From Planctomycetia bacterium (GTDB lineage Bacteria; Planctomycetota; Phycisphaerae; UBA1845; UTPLA1), in assembly GCA_015075745.1 (NCBI GenBank), contig JABTTW010000003.1, positions 62,001-126,000 on the forward strand: a stretch of DNA of 64,000 bases, written 5' to 3'. Shown piece by piece: positions 39,330 to 49,212 of this stretch; the stretch's first letter is position 1, and every line of letters starts with the position of its first letter. A program made the translations under genes and the position numbers. The notes under the pieces are model-generated. The model worked only from the letters and a program-made list of their open reading frames with translations. It did not search any database and was not told where the DNA came from.

Positions 39330-40162
39330 AGAACGCTTCGATGCACGCACGCGAGTTCAAGAAGCTCCTCAAGAAAATTCGCAAGGAGAGTGCCGCCGCC
39401 CTGCCGCCGGTCGACGAACCGATGGAGCAGCTTCTTCGCGGCATCCTCACTGACCACGCCGCCGAGGCCCGGGCCAATGCCGCCCTCGCCAAGCTCCGCG
39501 AAGCCGTGGTCGACATCAACGAGCTGCGGGTCACGCCCGTCTCCGAAATCGTCGAGATCATCGGCGCCGACTATCCCTCGTGTCGTCGTGCCGCCGAGGA
39601 CATTTGTCGCGCCCTCATCGTCCTCTTCAACAAGCTGCATCACCTGGACCTCGCCTTCCTCAAGAAGTCCGCCCGCAGAACCGCCGAGTCCTTCCTGAAT
39701 AGTCTTCACGGGATCAACGCCCACGCCCGCGCCACCGTGCTGCTTCGATGCTTCAAGTCTCACTGCGTCCCAGCCGATGTCGCCATGTGCGAGATTCTTC
39801 GCCGCGAAGGGTGTGTCGAGCCCAATGCCTCGGTCGAGGAGATCCAGAAATTCCTCGCCTCGCAGATCAGCGCCGCGCAGGCCCCCGGCTTTTACGCGCA
39901 GTTCAAGAAATACGCCTCGGTCCATGCCCCGCGAAAATCTTCCAAGCCGACCCCCGCCCCCGTTGAAAAACCCGAGCCGGCCCGGAACGCGGACCCCGCC
40001 GTCGCCGCCAAGTCCGCCGCGCCCAAGACCGGCAACGCGAAGAAGGCGGCGTCCAAGGTGGCCCGCAAGGCCAAGCCGACCGCCACAAAGTCCAGGTCCG
40101 CCGCGACAAAATCTGTCGCCCGATCAACGCGAAGTTCGAGCAGTCGCCGACGCCACCGCTAG
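39326..40162 (+). CDS. Endonuclease III-like HhH protein, probably catalytically inactive, with basic tail
   Basis: Protein of 278 aa. Residues about 30-170 follow the order of a helix-hairpin-helix DNA glycosylase (Nth): EQLLRGILTD near the start, then SLHGINAHARATVLLRCF and PADVAM in place of the Nth motif LPGVGRKTANVVL...VDTHV. The catalytic lysine of the HhH is absent, the aspartate is retained, and no FeS cysteine cluster is visible. From about 195 the chain is Lys/Ala/Pro-rich and strongly basic, like a DNA- or RNA-binding tail. Its start overlaps rbfA, so it belongs to the translation operon. The assignment rests on pattern rather than search. Confidence 0.6.
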   Translation: MKNASMHAREFKKLLKKIRKESAAALPPVDEPMEQLLRGILTDHAAEARANAALAKLREAVVDINELRVTPVSEIVEIIGADYPSCRRAAEDICRALIVLFNKLHHLDLAFLKKSARRTAESFLNSLHGINAHARATVLLRCFKSHCVPADVAMCEILRREGCVEPNASVEEIQKFLASQISAAQAPGFYAQFKKYASVHAPRKSSKPTPAPVEKPEPARNADPAVAAKSAAPKTGNAKKAASKVARKAKPTATKSRSAATKSVARSTRSSSSRRRHR

Positions 40163-40200
40163 AATCCGTAGATTGCATTCGCAGCCGTCCCAGACAGGAG

Positions 40201-43200
40201 ATGGATCTCGCCATGTTGACCGGCTTGAATCTTAAACCGCTTCTTCTGAGCCTCGCCTCGGTCGCACTCCTGAGTCTCTCCCACTGCACAAAACCACAAA
40301 CCGACGCCACGGATTCCGCCGCCGCGCCGGAAAGCGCCAAGGCATTCCTGCCCTTGGAGAAGATCACCCCCATCCCCACACTCCCCGAAGAATCTGTGCA
40401 GCCGTCGCCCGAGCCAAAGCCTCAGGCCCTGCGCTATCTGGAGACCGGTCGCCGCCGATTCGATGAGGGGCTCTGGGCAGACGCCGCCGCCGCCATCGAG
40501 AAAGCCCTGCAAATAAAGCCCGACCTGCACGACGCCCGCATCATGCTCGCCCGCACGGCGATTCAGCAGGGCGATCTGGCGCTGGCGCGCAATCACCTCG
40601 AGGAGGTCGTCCGCGCCCGCCCGCGCGATCCGGCGGTTTATCAACTGCTCGGCGAAATCGCGCTTCAGCAGAACCGCACCACCGACGCTATCGCGCTCTT
40701 GCGATTGGCGCTGCTCGCCGGTTCCCCCGACCAGCCGCAGCGCAGTGAGCGCGTCCTGGCCCATCTCTCACTGGCCCTTGCCCTGCGAGAGGAAGGATAC
40801 CTCGCCGCTGCGTCCGACCAACTTAGGGCGTTTCAGTCGGCCATCCAAGACCCGACGCCGGAAATGGATCAGCGCCGGGAACTGCATGAGGTCGTGATCC
40901 TTTATCGCACAAAGGCGCCCGCCCTGCTCGGTGAGATTGAGTCGGAGCTGGGTCGTCACGATCGAGCTGTCGAGGCGTACCGAAAGGCGGTCGATGCCAG
41001 TCCCGACGATAAGACCCTTCAAAAGGCCCTCATCCTGGAACTCGCCCGGGCCGGCGACGCCGACGAAGCGCTTCGCATGGTGGATGACTTCGCCGCACAG
41101 GACGACAACACCGATGAGGCGATCGACCTGCTCAAGCAAGTCTGCAAGCTGACCGATCGGTCGTCGCAATTCGTCGATCGTCTCGTTTCGATGGCCAGGC
41201 GCTCCAGCCGGGTTTCCGCCAAGCTCGCCATCGCCAGAATGCTCACCGACGAGCAGCAATCGAGTCAAGCAGCAAAAGTCCTCAGCGACGTCGTCGAGGC
41301 GGATCCGTCACAATCCGAGGCATGGATCCTGCTCGCGCGGCTGCGACTGAAGCTCGGCGAGCCCGATCGGGCCATTGAGGTCCTCCATCAAATCTTAAAT
41401 GGGGAAGACGCGGCCGATCGCCTCGTCCGTGAATTCATCAGCGAAGCCCGGTCATCCGGCATGTTGCCGCGCCTGGTCGATGCCGCGAAGCGCAGCGCCG
41501 CAGCCAAGCCCGACGATGCATCATCGGCCTTCCTCGTTGCGGCGTTCCTCTTCGCGTCGGACCGCACCGACGAGGCTCAACAGGCATGCGACCCGATCGT
41601 CACACAGCATCCTGACTTCGTCCCGGCCGTCGTCCTCGACGCGCAAATCGCCCTGCAAAGGCATGACTGGCAACAGGCCCTCGAAAAGGCGGAGGCGGCG
41701 ATCGATCGGGACATCTCATCGGCCGCATTGCAGAGCGTCGTCGGACAGGCATACGTCGCCCTCGGCGAGCCGCAAAAGGCCGAGACTGCGTTTCTTGAGG
41801 CATTCCGTCTCGATCGCGACGACCCCAACCCGTTGTTCAAGCTCGCCGAGATGCACGAGCGCGCCGGCGAATTCCCCCGCGCCGAGAATCTCTACCGTCG
41901 CATCCTCGACGATGTTGACCCCCGCTTCCTCCCGGCCCGCGAGCAGTTGATCCGCATCCTGCTCAACACCCGCAAGGGCAAACGCGCCAAAGAGTACTTC
42001 GCCGACTTTAAGAGGCTCGGCCTGACGGGCGCACCCGTCGAGCGCTGCCGCGCCCTGATGAATCTGGCGGAAAGCAAGGCCCCATCGGGCAAGCAGCGCC
42101 TCGAAGAATATCGCGCCGCCCTGAAGAAGATCATCGCCGACTACCCCAACGAATCGGCCACCCATCTGGCACTCGCCATGACCTATGAAGCCACCGGCGA
42201 TCTGCCCGAGGCCAGGCGGGAAATCGACGCCGCCGTTGCCACCGACCCGTTCGACATCGGCAGCCTGGAGCGCAAGGCCGATTATGATTCCAAGCTCCTC
42301 GAATACGATGCCGCCGCCGAGACACTGACCACCCTCCTCACGCTTCGCCCGCATGACAACACATACAGCCAAAGACTTGCGAGGCTGGCCCTCGCCCAGG
42401 GCGATCTGACGACCGCGGCCGACCAGTTCACCGCCCAGCTCCAGCGAGCCGATACCGACGAACTCAAGGCCCCGGTCATCACCCAACTCGTCGCCGTCTT
42501 GAAGCTCGCCCGCCGGTTTGACGAGTGCGTCGAGACCGCCCAGCAGTGGTACGACGCGGCGCCCAGGGACATCAACCGCCGTGTCCTGCTGCTCTCCGCA
42601 CTCAGAGGCGCCGAACGCAACGATGAGGCCGTCAAGCAGGCCGGCGATTGGCTCTCCGACGATCCGACCAGCAGCGAACTACGCCGCATGTACGTCGGTC
42701 AGCTCAGCGCCGCCGGAAGGCACGTCGAAGCCCAGCAGCGCGTCCTCACCTGGCTCGCGGCCGACCCCGAAGACTACGACCTCAATGACCTGCTGATCCG
42801 CCTCTTCTGGCAGGTTCGCGATTGGGACAGCGCTATCGAAGTCGCCCAGACCGGCATGGAGCTTCCCCGTATGGAAGGCGTCTATGGCCCGCTGCTGGGC
42901 CGCAGTTACCGCCTGGCCCGCCGTTTCGAGGAGGCCGCTGAGCTCTATCGCCGAATGGCCGCCGGACCGGACGGCTCCCGCGAAGACCTGCAACTGCTTC
43001 AGACGTTGATCGAGGCCCAGCGCTATCAGGAGGCCGAAAAGGAGGCGATGAACCTGCTCAACAGGCAGCTCAACGAGCGCGCCGTTAGCGATGGATACGA
43101 TCCCCGCGTCGTCATCGACATGCGGCAGATTCTCTCCCGCGTCTATCAACTCACCGAAAGGCCCAGCCAGGCCAATCAGCAGCTCGAGGAAATCCTCGCC

Positions 43201-43683
43201 CTCACGCCAACCGACCCCGGCATCAACAACGATCTCGGCTACACCTGGGCCGACCAGGGCGTCAATCTCGATCGCGCCGAAAAGATGATCCGATACGCCC
43301 TCGGCGAGGAGCCGCTCAACGGCGCTTACCTCGACAGCCTGGGCTGGGTCTTCTACAAGCAGGGCAAATTCGCGGAATCCGTGAAGTACCTGCGCCGCGC
43401 GATTCTCCTCGCCTCAAATGAGGATGCCATTCTTCACGACCACCTCGCCGACGCCCTCTACCGACTCGGCAACACCGACGAGGCCCGGGAGAACTGGAAC
43501 AAGTCCCTCGAGATCAGCGGCCCGGAACAAAACATCTTCCCCTCACCCGACGACGAGGCCCTGCGCGAGCGCGTGCAGCTCAAGCTCGCCGCCCTCAATG
43601 AGGGGCAGACGCCGCAGGTCGCCCCGCTGGCGCAGCCCGAGCCCTCGACTCAGCCCGCCGCCGACGAAAAATCGGATGAATAG
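40201..43683 (+). CDS. Very large TPR-repeat lipoprotein
   Basis: Protein of 1,160 aa (or 1,156 from the ATG at 40213; AGGAG directly abuts the first ATG, so the second has the better spacing). It has a lipobox ending LSLSHC (Cys29) and then tetratricopeptide repeats almost to the end, e.g. ALQIKPDLHDARIMLART and EYDAAAETLTTLLTLRPHD. The last region (NNDLGYTWADQGVNLDRAEKMI, then YLDSLGWVFYKQGKFAESVKYL) resembles TPR proteins of planctomycetes and myxobacteria involved in envelope or export complexes. It follows the rbfA operon by 38 nt. The partner is unknown. Confidence 0.82.
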   Translation: MDLAMLTGLNLKPLLLSLASVALLSLSHCTKPQTDATDSAAAPESAKAFLPLEKITPIPTLPEESVQPSPEPKPQALRYLETGRRRFDEGLWADAAAAIEKALQIKPDLHDARIMLARTAIQQGDLALARNHLEEVVRARPRDPAVYQLLGEIALQQNRTTDAIALLRLALLAGSPDQPQRSERVLAHLSLALALREEGYLAAASDQLRAFQSAIQDPTPEMDQRRELHEVVILYRTKAPALLGEIESELGRHDRAVEAYRKAVDASPDDKTLQKALILELARAGDADEALRMVDDFAAQDDNTDEAIDLLKQVCKLTDRSSQFVDRLVSMARRSSRVSAKLAIARMLTDEQQSSQAAKVLSDVVEADPSQSEAWILLARLRLKLGEPDRAIEVLHQILNGEDAADRLVREFISEARSSGMLPRLVDAAKRSAAAKPDDASSAFLVAAFLFASDRTDEAQQACDPIVTQHPDFVPAVVLDAQIALQRHDWQQALEKAEAAIDRDISSAALQSVVGQAYVALGEPQKAETAFLEAFRLDRDDPNPLFKLAEMHERAGEFPRAENLYRRILDDVDPRFLPAREQLIRILLNTRKGKRAKEYFADFKRLGLTGAPVERCRALMNLAESKAPSGKQRLEEYRAALKKIIADYPNESATHLALAMTYEATGDLPEARREIDAAVATDPFDIGSLERKADYDSKLLEYDAAAETLTTLLTLRPHDNTYSQRLARLALAQGDLTTAADQFTAQLQRADTDELKAPVITQLVAVLKLARRFDECVETAQQWYDAAPRDINRRVLLLSALRGAERNDEAVKQAGDWLSDDPTSSELRRMYVGQLSAAGRHVEAQQRVLTWLAADPEDYDLNDLLIRLFWQVRDWDSAIEVAQTGMELPRMEGVYGPLLGRSYRLARRFEEAAELYRRMAAGPDGSREDLQLLQTLIEAQRYQEAEKEAMNLLNRQLNERAVSDGYDPRVVIDMRQILSRVYQLTERPSQANQQLEEILALTPTDPGINNDLGYTWADQGVNLDRAEKMIRYALGEEPLNGAYLDSLGWVFYKQGKFAESVKYLRRAILLASNEDAILHDHLADALYRLGNTDEARENWNKSLEISGPEQNIFPSPDDEALRERVQLKLAALNEGQTPQVAPLAQPEPSTQPAADEKSDE

Positions 43684-43736
43684 TCCCGCTGATCCGCCCG
43701 CGCGGCAGACGTCTCGGACGATTCGCCCCGGCGCGA

Positions 43737-43742
43737 TATAAT
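43737..43742 (+). promoter_or_regulatory. Possible -10 element for yebC
   Basis: Perfect TATAAT, 72 nt before the yebC start. At 17 nt spacing the -35 would be TCGGAC, a weak match. A GAGGTG ribosome binding site lies just before the ATG at 43814. Confidence 0.4.
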
Positions 43743-43813
43743 CGCTCGCTAAGAATTCGGTGCCGTCCCTCGGAACCCCGGCTCCACTTTTTTGATATTC
43801 GTGAGGTGTCGTC

Positions 43814-44560
43814 ATGGCGGGTCATAGCAAGTGGTCGAACATCAAGCACCGCAAAGCAGCCGTCGACAGCAAGCGCGGTAAGCTCTGGAGCAAGCTCGCC
43901 AGAAACATCATCGTCGCCGCGAAAACCGGCGGCGGCGATCCCAACATGAACCTGACCCTCCGCTACGCCATCGACAAGTCCAAAGCCGCCAACATGCCCT
44001 CCGACACCATCGAAAAGGCCATCAAAAAGGGCACCGGCGAACTCGGCGCTACCGACTACCAGCCCGCCCAATACGAAGGCTACGGCCCAGGCGGCGTCGC
44101 ATTCATCGTGGACGCCCTCACCGATAACCCCCATCGCACCGCGCCCGAGATCAAAAAGCTCTTCGAGCGCGGCGGCGGCAACATGGGCGCAACGAACTGC
44201 GTCAGTTGGAACTTCAAAACCCTCGGCGTCTTTCGCATCAAGGCCGATTCCATCTCCGAAGACGCCCTGATGGAAGTCGCCCTCGAGGCCGGCGCCGATG
44301 ACGTCTCGCGCGACGATGATGCCTTTGAAGTGCTCTGCGAGGTGCCCGCCTTTGAGGCCGTCCGCAAGGCGCTGGAAGACAAACAGATCGCCACCGACTC
44401 CGCCGAGATCACCATGCGGCCGCAATCGACCATCCCCGTCGACGCCGAAACCGGCGCAAAGGTTTTAAGACTCATCGAAGCCTTCGAAGATCACGATGAC
44501 GTCCAGAATGTTTATTCGAATTTCGACATGCCCGACGAGGTCATGGCCCAGTTGCAGTGA
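43814..44560 (+). CDS. yebC: YebC/TACO1-family protein
   Basis: Protein of 248 aa with the full family signature: N-terminal MAGHSKWSNIKHRKAAVDSK, then NPNMN-like DPNMNLTLRYAIDKSKAANMP and YEGYGPGGVAFIVDALTDN. Members act as transcriptional regulators or, as shown for TACO1 and some YebC proteins, relieve ribosome stalling at proline runs. It stands alone between a TPR lipoprotein gene and the convergent rsmB. Confidence 0.94.
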   Translation: MAGHSKWSNIKHRKAAVDSKRGKLWSKLARNIIVAAKTGGGDPNMNLTLRYAIDKSKAANMPSDTIEKAIKKGTGELGATDYQPAQYEGYGPGGVAFIVDALTDNPHRTAPEIKKLFERGGGNMGATNCVSWNFKTLGVFRIKADSISEDALMEVALEAGADDVSRDDDAFEVLCEVPAFEAVRKALEDKQIATDSAEITMRPQSTIPVDAETGAKVLRLIEAFEDHDDVQNVYSNFDMPDEVMAQLQ

Positions 44561-44569
44561 CCCCACCGA

Positions 44570-45982
44570 TCACGATTGCTTACGTAAAACCGCCGCGAAC
44601 CCCCCGCCGCCCCGGCTCGCCCTCGGCAGCACGAGTTCCTGCCGCTCGACCGTCCATCCCTCGTTCGCCTGACAGAACCACGCCGTCTGCTCCTCGTTCT
44701 CTTCCTGCTCAATCGAGCAGGTCGAATAGATGATGCGCCCGTTCTCCCCCACGATCTCAACCGCGCGCCCGAGTATGTCGCGCTGGATCGTCACCATCTC
44801 CGCCAGCATCGCGTGCGTCGCGCGGTATCTCGCCTCTGGCCGCCGCCCCAGCACGCCGGTATTCGTACACGGCGCATCCACCAGCACCATATCAACGGCT
44901 CGTCCAATCGACTTCAGTTCGGCGTCGAGCCCGTCGAGCGTGCACGTGCGAATGATCGTGATCCCCAGCCGCGCCGCGTTGTCCCCGATGCGCCCCAGCT
45001 TCTCGCCGTCGATGTCGCACGCCAGCACATCGCCGCGATTGCCCATCAACTCCGCCGCCTGCGTCGCCTTCGTGCCCAGCCCCGCGCACAAGTCAACGAC
45101 AAACTCCCCCTCCGCCGGAGGGCTCATCAGCAGAACCCCCTGCGCCGTGCCGTCCTGCGGCTGAAACAGTCCCTCTTCAAACCCCGGTAGCGCCACCACC
45201 GACGGCGACCCGTGCACGATGATGCCCGGCGAGCCTTCCGACCGCTCGCACGCGTGCCCGGCCTCGCTCAACTTCTCAAACAGCTCGTCCTCACTCACCC
45301 GCAGCCGATTCGCCCGCAAGACCAGCGCCGCACGCCCCTGCCCCGCCTCGCAGATCTGATGACACAGCTTCGGCTTAAATCGCCGGTGCCAGCGCTCCAC
45401 CAGAAACGCCGGATGACTCGTCGCCGCGACAATATACTCCAGCGGCCGTTTCGCCGGATCGGGAAAGACATCCTCTTTCAGCAGCCGTCCCCGGCCCGGC
45501 TCCAGCTCGAGCCATCGCCGCGGGTTGACGTCCTCCGGCCGATCGATGACATCACCGCGACACTCCGCCACCTTTCTCAGCACCGCATTCGCCATCGACG
45601 CCGCACCGACGCCGTATCGCTTGGCAAGCCGCACCGACTGATCGACCGCCGCATGCGAAGGAATCCGATCCAGCCAGCAAAGCTGATAAATGCCCATCGA
45701 AAGAACCGTGCGAATCGACGGCCTCACCCCGCCCCATCGCCCGCGAAAGTAGTACGCCGAAATATGCTCCAGCGTCAGTCGATGCCGAAGCACGCCTGTC
45801 ACGATCTCCGCCGCAAGCCCCGCATCGGCGCTCGACAGCGCTTCCTCATGGCCCATCGCATAAAGCACGTCGAGCCCCTTGCGGCCTCCGTCGTAGCAAG
45901 CCACCAGCGCGCGAAAAGCCCGCTCCCGCGCGTCCGCCTTCGCGTTCCCCCCGGACAAAGATATGTTCAGTCGCTGACTCAT
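44570..45982 (-). CDS. rsmB: 16S rRNA (cytosine-967-C5)-methyltransferase RsmB
   Basis: rRNA m5C methyltransferase, 470 aa. Residues 15-150 are a NusB-like RNA-binding domain (ARERAFRALVACYDGG); the catalytic half has the SAM site VVDLCAGLGTKATQAAELM, motif IV DAPCTNTGVLGRRPE and the catalytic cysteine in IIYSTCSIEQEENE. Third gene of a def-fmt-rsmB cluster; its start overlaps the fmt stop by four bases. It converges on yebC with only 9 nt between stops. Confidence 0.92.
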   Translation of the reverse strand: MSQRLNISLSGGNAKADARERAFRALVACYDGGRKGLDVLYAMGHEEALSSADAGLAAEIVTGVLRHRLTLEHISAYYFRGRWGGVRPSIRTVLSMGIYQLCWLDRIPSHAAVDQSVRLAKRYGVGAASMANAVLRKVAECRGDVIDRPEDVNPRRWLELEPGRGRLLKEDVFPDPAKRPLEYIVAATSHPAFLVERWHRRFKPKLCHQICEAGQGRAALVLRANRLRVSEDELFEKLSEAGHACERSEGSPGIIVHGSPSVVALPGFEEGLFQPQDGTAQGVLLMSPPAEGEFVVDLCAGLGTKATQAAELMGNRGDVLACDIDGEKLGRIGDNAARLGITIIRTCTLDGLDAELKSIGRAVDMVLVDAPCTNTGVLGRRPEARYRATHAMLAEMVTIQRDILGRAVEIVGENGRIIYSTCSIEQEENEEQTAWFCQANEGWTVERQELVLPRASRGGGGFAAVLRKQS

Positions 45983-46944
45983 GGCGCGATCGGCGAAAAC
46001 TGATCGCCCTCTTTGACGTGTCGCCCATTCACGAAGTCCTGCCAGCTCATCAGCCGCCCGCCCGACGGCTTGATCTCGCTGATCTCCAAATCCCCATCAG
46101 CCGCCTGTACGCGCATCATGTCATTGATCCGCCCGCACTCTTCCGGCGAGGCGGCTGCCCGGGTGCGGATCATGTACGCCCGCGCCCGCGCGATTGTCAC
46201 CTGCTCATCGCGCTTACCATCCGCCGACCGGTATCGGCACATCGCCCCGGGCCACGACCACAATCCGCAAATCTGGTTCGCCAGACGCCCGGCCGGCAGA
46301 TCGAACCGAATCGCCCCCTCCGCCTTTGTCAGCTTGGCGGCATAAGTCACCTTCGCCGCGTCCTGCGCCTCGCCGGGCATCGCCGGATTTCTCTCCAGTT
46401 CGGCTAGTGCCGCACGAACGGCATCACAGCCGATCCGCGAGAGCCGCTCGTGCAGCTCATCCGCCGTCTCGTCCGGACCGATCGCCGTGCGCCGCTGCAC
46501 CAGAATCGGCCCCGCATCCATGCGCTCCACCAGCCGAAAGATCGTCACCCCCGTCTCGTCCAGACCGTTCATCACCGCCCGCTGAATCGGCGCCGCCCCG
46601 CGCAGCGCCGGCAGAAGCGATGCGTGCAGATTGATAATCCCGACTGGAAAACTGTCGAGCAATTCCGCCCCGATCTTCTGCCCAAACGCCGCCACATAGG
46701 CCAGGTCCGCCCCCAGCGATTTGAGCTGCGCCACCGACTCCGGCGCGTTCACGTCCACCGGCGTCACCACCGGCAACCCCAGTCGCAGCGCCTCCTCCTT
46801 CAGCGGCGTCGGCGAAAAATCTCTCCCGCGGCCGCGCGGCTTGTCCGGCTGGCTCACCACCATGACGATCTCGTGCCCCTCATGCGAAATCGAGCGCAGC
46901 GTCGGAATTGCGAATTCGCCGGAGCCAAGAAACAGAATGCGCAT
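45979..46944 (-). CDS. fmt: Methionyl-tRNA formyltransferase
   Basis: Formylates initiator Met-tRNA using 10-formyl-THF; 321 aa. Motifs: MRILFLGSGEFAIPTL, SQPDKPRGRG, and the catalytic NLHASLLPALRGAAPIQRA with Asn, His and downstream D (VERMDAGPILVQ). The C-terminal OB-like domain is present. The ATG at 46944 has a strong GGGAGGGAG upstream; the longer frame upstream overlaps def and lacks similarity. Neighbours def and rsmB complete the usual N-formyl-methionine cycle cluster. Confidence 0.95.
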   Translation of the reverse strand: MRILFLGSGEFAIPTLRSISHEGHEIVMVVSQPDKPRGRGRDFSPTPLKEEALRLGLPVVTPVDVNAPESVAQLKSLGADLAYVAAFGQKIGAELLDSFPVGIINLHASLLPALRGAAPIQRAVMNGLDETGVTIFRLVERMDAGPILVQRRTAIGPDETADELHERLSRIGCDAVRAALAELERNPAMPGEAQDAAKVTYAAKLTKAEGAIRFDLPAGRLANQICGLWSWPGAMCRYRSADGKRDEQVTIARARAYMIRTRAAASPEECGRINDMMRVQAADGDLEISEIKPSGGRLMSWQDFVNGRHVKEGDQFSPIAP

Positions 46945-46984
46945 CAGGGCTCCCTCCCTACACCGATGATCGCCGGCGGATTTG

Positions 46985-47518
46985 TCACGATGCCCCGGCC
47001 TTGCGGCTGTGCATTCGCTCCAGCTCCCGGAGCACCTTGCGGTTCGCGATCCGGTCGGCCTCCGACATGGCGTCAATAATCAGCCGGCCGTCGAGATGGT
47101 CGCATTCGTGTTGAAAGCACCGCGCCAAAAGACCCTCGGCACGGAGCTCGACCGGTTTGCCCTTGAGATTCTGCCCGCGCAGCACGCACGAATCCGCGCG
47201 ATGAATAGTCACCGTCACGTCCGGTATCGAAAGGCAGCCCTCTTCCCCCTCGATGTCCCCCTCCAGATCGAAAAGCTCCGGATTGACCAGCACCATGTCG
47301 TCCTTCGCCTCGCCGGTCACGTTGCACACAAACACCCGTTGCAGCATCCCCACCTGAGGGGCGGCCAGACCGACACCCTGCGCCTCGCGCATCAGGCCCA
47401 GCATATTCTCGGCCAGTTCCGCCAGACTGGGGCCGAACTCCTCCACCCGCTTGCACGCCTTGCGCAGCCGGGGGTCTGGATAGTTGATAATCTTCAAGTC
47501 GGCCGCCGACCTCGCCAT
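46985..47518 (-). CDS. def: Peptide deformylase
   Basis: Removes the formyl group from nascent proteins; 177 aa. All three metal-site motifs are present: GVGLAAPQVG, EEGCLSIPD (Cys ligand) and QHECDHLDG (two His ligands and catalytic Glu). First gene of def-fmt-rsmB. The ATG at 47518 is preferred to a TTG one codon upstream. Confidence 0.95.
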   Translation of the reverse strand: MARSAADLKIINYPDPRLRKACKRVEEFGPSLAELAENMLGLMREAQGVGLAAPQVGMLQRVFVCNVTGEAKDDMVLVNPELFDLEGDIEGEEGCLSIPDVTVTIHRADSCVLRGQNLKGKPVELRAEGLLARCFQHECDHLDGRLIIDAMSEADRIANRKVLRELERMHSRKAGAS

Positions 47519-47553
47519 CAAATCGGGTACTCACTCAAGTTACGGTCCCCGTG

Positions 47554-47559
47554 TATAAT
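47554..47559 (+). promoter_or_regulatory. Possible -10 element for the TPR protein gene
   Basis: TATAAT in the short gap between def and the TPR gene. The -35 at 17 nt spacing (TCACTC) is weak, so the call is tentative. Confidence 0.4.
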
Positions 47560-47591
47560 CAATTGTAGCGATCCGACGCCGTCCGGGAAGC

Positions 47592-49166
47592 GTGGCACCG
47601 TGGGCCGCCGCGATGACGCTCGGTCGCATGAATGCCTGCAACGTGGCTTCTCCAATTGATGTTGACCGAGTAATCACCAGCATGACCGAGGGCAACGCCA
47701 AACAAACACCTGGATCGGTCGTCCCCCTGTCGAACATTTCCACCGCCAGCGAAGAAGAGAAAGCCAAGGCCCGCAAATTCTTCGAGCACGCGAAAAAGGC
47801 CGGCGAAACCCGCAACTACGACTACGCCGTCAAGCTCTACACCGACGGACTGGCCATCTGGCCCGAAGCCGTCGAAGAAGGCCTCAAGCCCCTCTGGGCC
47901 GCGGCGATGGCCCGCAAGCTCGACGGCGGAAAGCCCGCCGGCTTCCTGGCGGCCCGCAAGCTCCCCGTCAACGACAAGAACCCCCTGAAAAATCTCGGCA
48001 ACGCCCTGCACCTTTTCGGTCTCGATCCCTCCTCCATCACCCACATGGAGAACATCCTCTGGCTCGCCACCCAGGCGCGGCGCTATCTCGTCGTATGGTG
48101 GATCGTGCGGATTCTCGTCCAGGCCTACGACACCGGTAAAAAGCTGCCGGCGACGAATTATTCCACAGCCTGCCAGGCCATGGACGCCGCCGCCGAACTC
48201 GCCATTCAGGGCGGCGATGCACAAATCCAGATGGACATCCTCAGCCGGCTCATTGATGTCACCCAGATCTGGAACCGCCACTATCCCGATTCCATGGAGG
48301 CCCCCAAGGTCAGAAGCAACGCCAGCGGCAAGCTCACCATCACCAAAGGTCGATTCACCAGGGAAGGCACCTTCGTGGATTCTCTCCTCGACGGCGAGGC
48401 TCAGCAGGACATCCGCGATCGTGACGCCGGCGTGCGACCCGAAGAGCGACTTCGCGCCATGATTGCCAAGGCCCATGCCGAGTGGCAGGCCAATCGCGAA
48501 GTTCCCAACAAGCTGCTCGCCGTCATCGACCTCATGACGCGCCTCGACGACCCTCAGTCGGACGGGGAGGCGATCAATCTCCTCGACGAAGAATACAAGT
48601 CGAGTAAGAACTACATCTTCAAGGCCCGCGCCGACGACGTTCGCATCCGCATGAGCAATCGTCGCCTCCGCGCGCTCAAGGAGGCCGCCGCCGCCGATCC
48701 GGCCAACAAGCAGGCCCAGGAACAGGCCCTGGCTTTCGCCGCCAAACAGAACGACGTCGAAATCGCCATCTTCACCGAGCGCGTAGCGACCTATCCCACC
48801 GACATGAAACACAAGTTCCAGTTGGGCGTTCGCCTCTTCAAGGCCAACCGGTTCGACGAGGCCATTCCGCTCTTCCAGCTCTCCCAGATGGACGGTCGCT
48901 CGAAGCATGAGAGCCGTCTCTACCTCGGTCGCTGCTTCTTCGAGAAAAACTTCATGGAGCAGGCCGTCTCAACCCTCAGCACCGCCATCGAGGGGATCGA
49001 CGTCGAGACCGGCAAACTGGCCACCGAGCTTAACTACTGGCTCGGCCGCGGCTTAGAGCAATTGCAGCGTTTTGACGAGGCCAGAAAGGTCTATGGCCAT
49101 CTGATCCAGATCGATTATAATTACCGCGATGCCCGCCAGCGGCTCCAGAAGCTCGTCGCCGGGTAG
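47592..49166 (+). CDS. Tetratricopeptide repeat protein
   Basis: Soluble protein of up to 524 aa with no signal peptide. It contains TPR-like helices, e.g. ARKFFEHAKKAGETRNYDYAVKLYTDGL near 55, FKANRFDEAIPLFQL near 415 and a last pair ending FDEARKVYGHLIQID. The middle (100-330) is helical without clear repeats and rich in Lys and Asp. The start is uncertain: GTG at 47592, ATG at 47613 or ATG at 47682, none with a good ribosome binding site. It lies upstream of rpsT on the same strand. The function is unknown; similar proteins occur widely in planctomycetes. Confidence 0.72.
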   Translation: MAPWAAAMTLGRMNACNVASPIDVDRVITSMTEGNAKQTPGSVVPLSNISTASEEEKAKARKFFEHAKKAGETRNYDYAVKLYTDGLAIWPEAVEEGLKPLWAAAMARKLDGGKPAGFLAARKLPVNDKNPLKNLGNALHLFGLDPSSITHMENILWLATQARRYLVVWWIVRILVQAYDTGKKLPATNYSTACQAMDAAAELAIQGGDAQIQMDILSRLIDVTQIWNRHYPDSMEAPKVRSNASGKLTITKGRFTREGTFVDSLLDGEAQQDIRDRDAGVRPEERLRAMIAKAHAEWQANREVPNKLLAVIDLMTRLDDPQSDGEAINLLDEEYKSSKNYIFKARADDVRIRMSNRRLRALKEAAAADPANKQAQEQALAFAAKQNDVEIAIFTERVATYPTDMKHKFQLGVRLFKANRFDEAIPLFQLSQMDGRSKHESRLYLGRCFFEKNFMEQAVSTLSTAIEGIDVETGKLATELNYWLGRGLEQLQRFDEARKVYGHLIQIDYNYRDARQRLQKLVAG

Positions 49167-49212
49167 AGTTTCGCGGTTCCGGAATAAAGTCGCACACTAG
49201 CAGGAGTTAGCG

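Noticed and set aside
47559..48908. Minus-strand open frame of 449 codons
   Set aside because: Antisense to the TPR protein whose repeats are clearly coding; no motifs.
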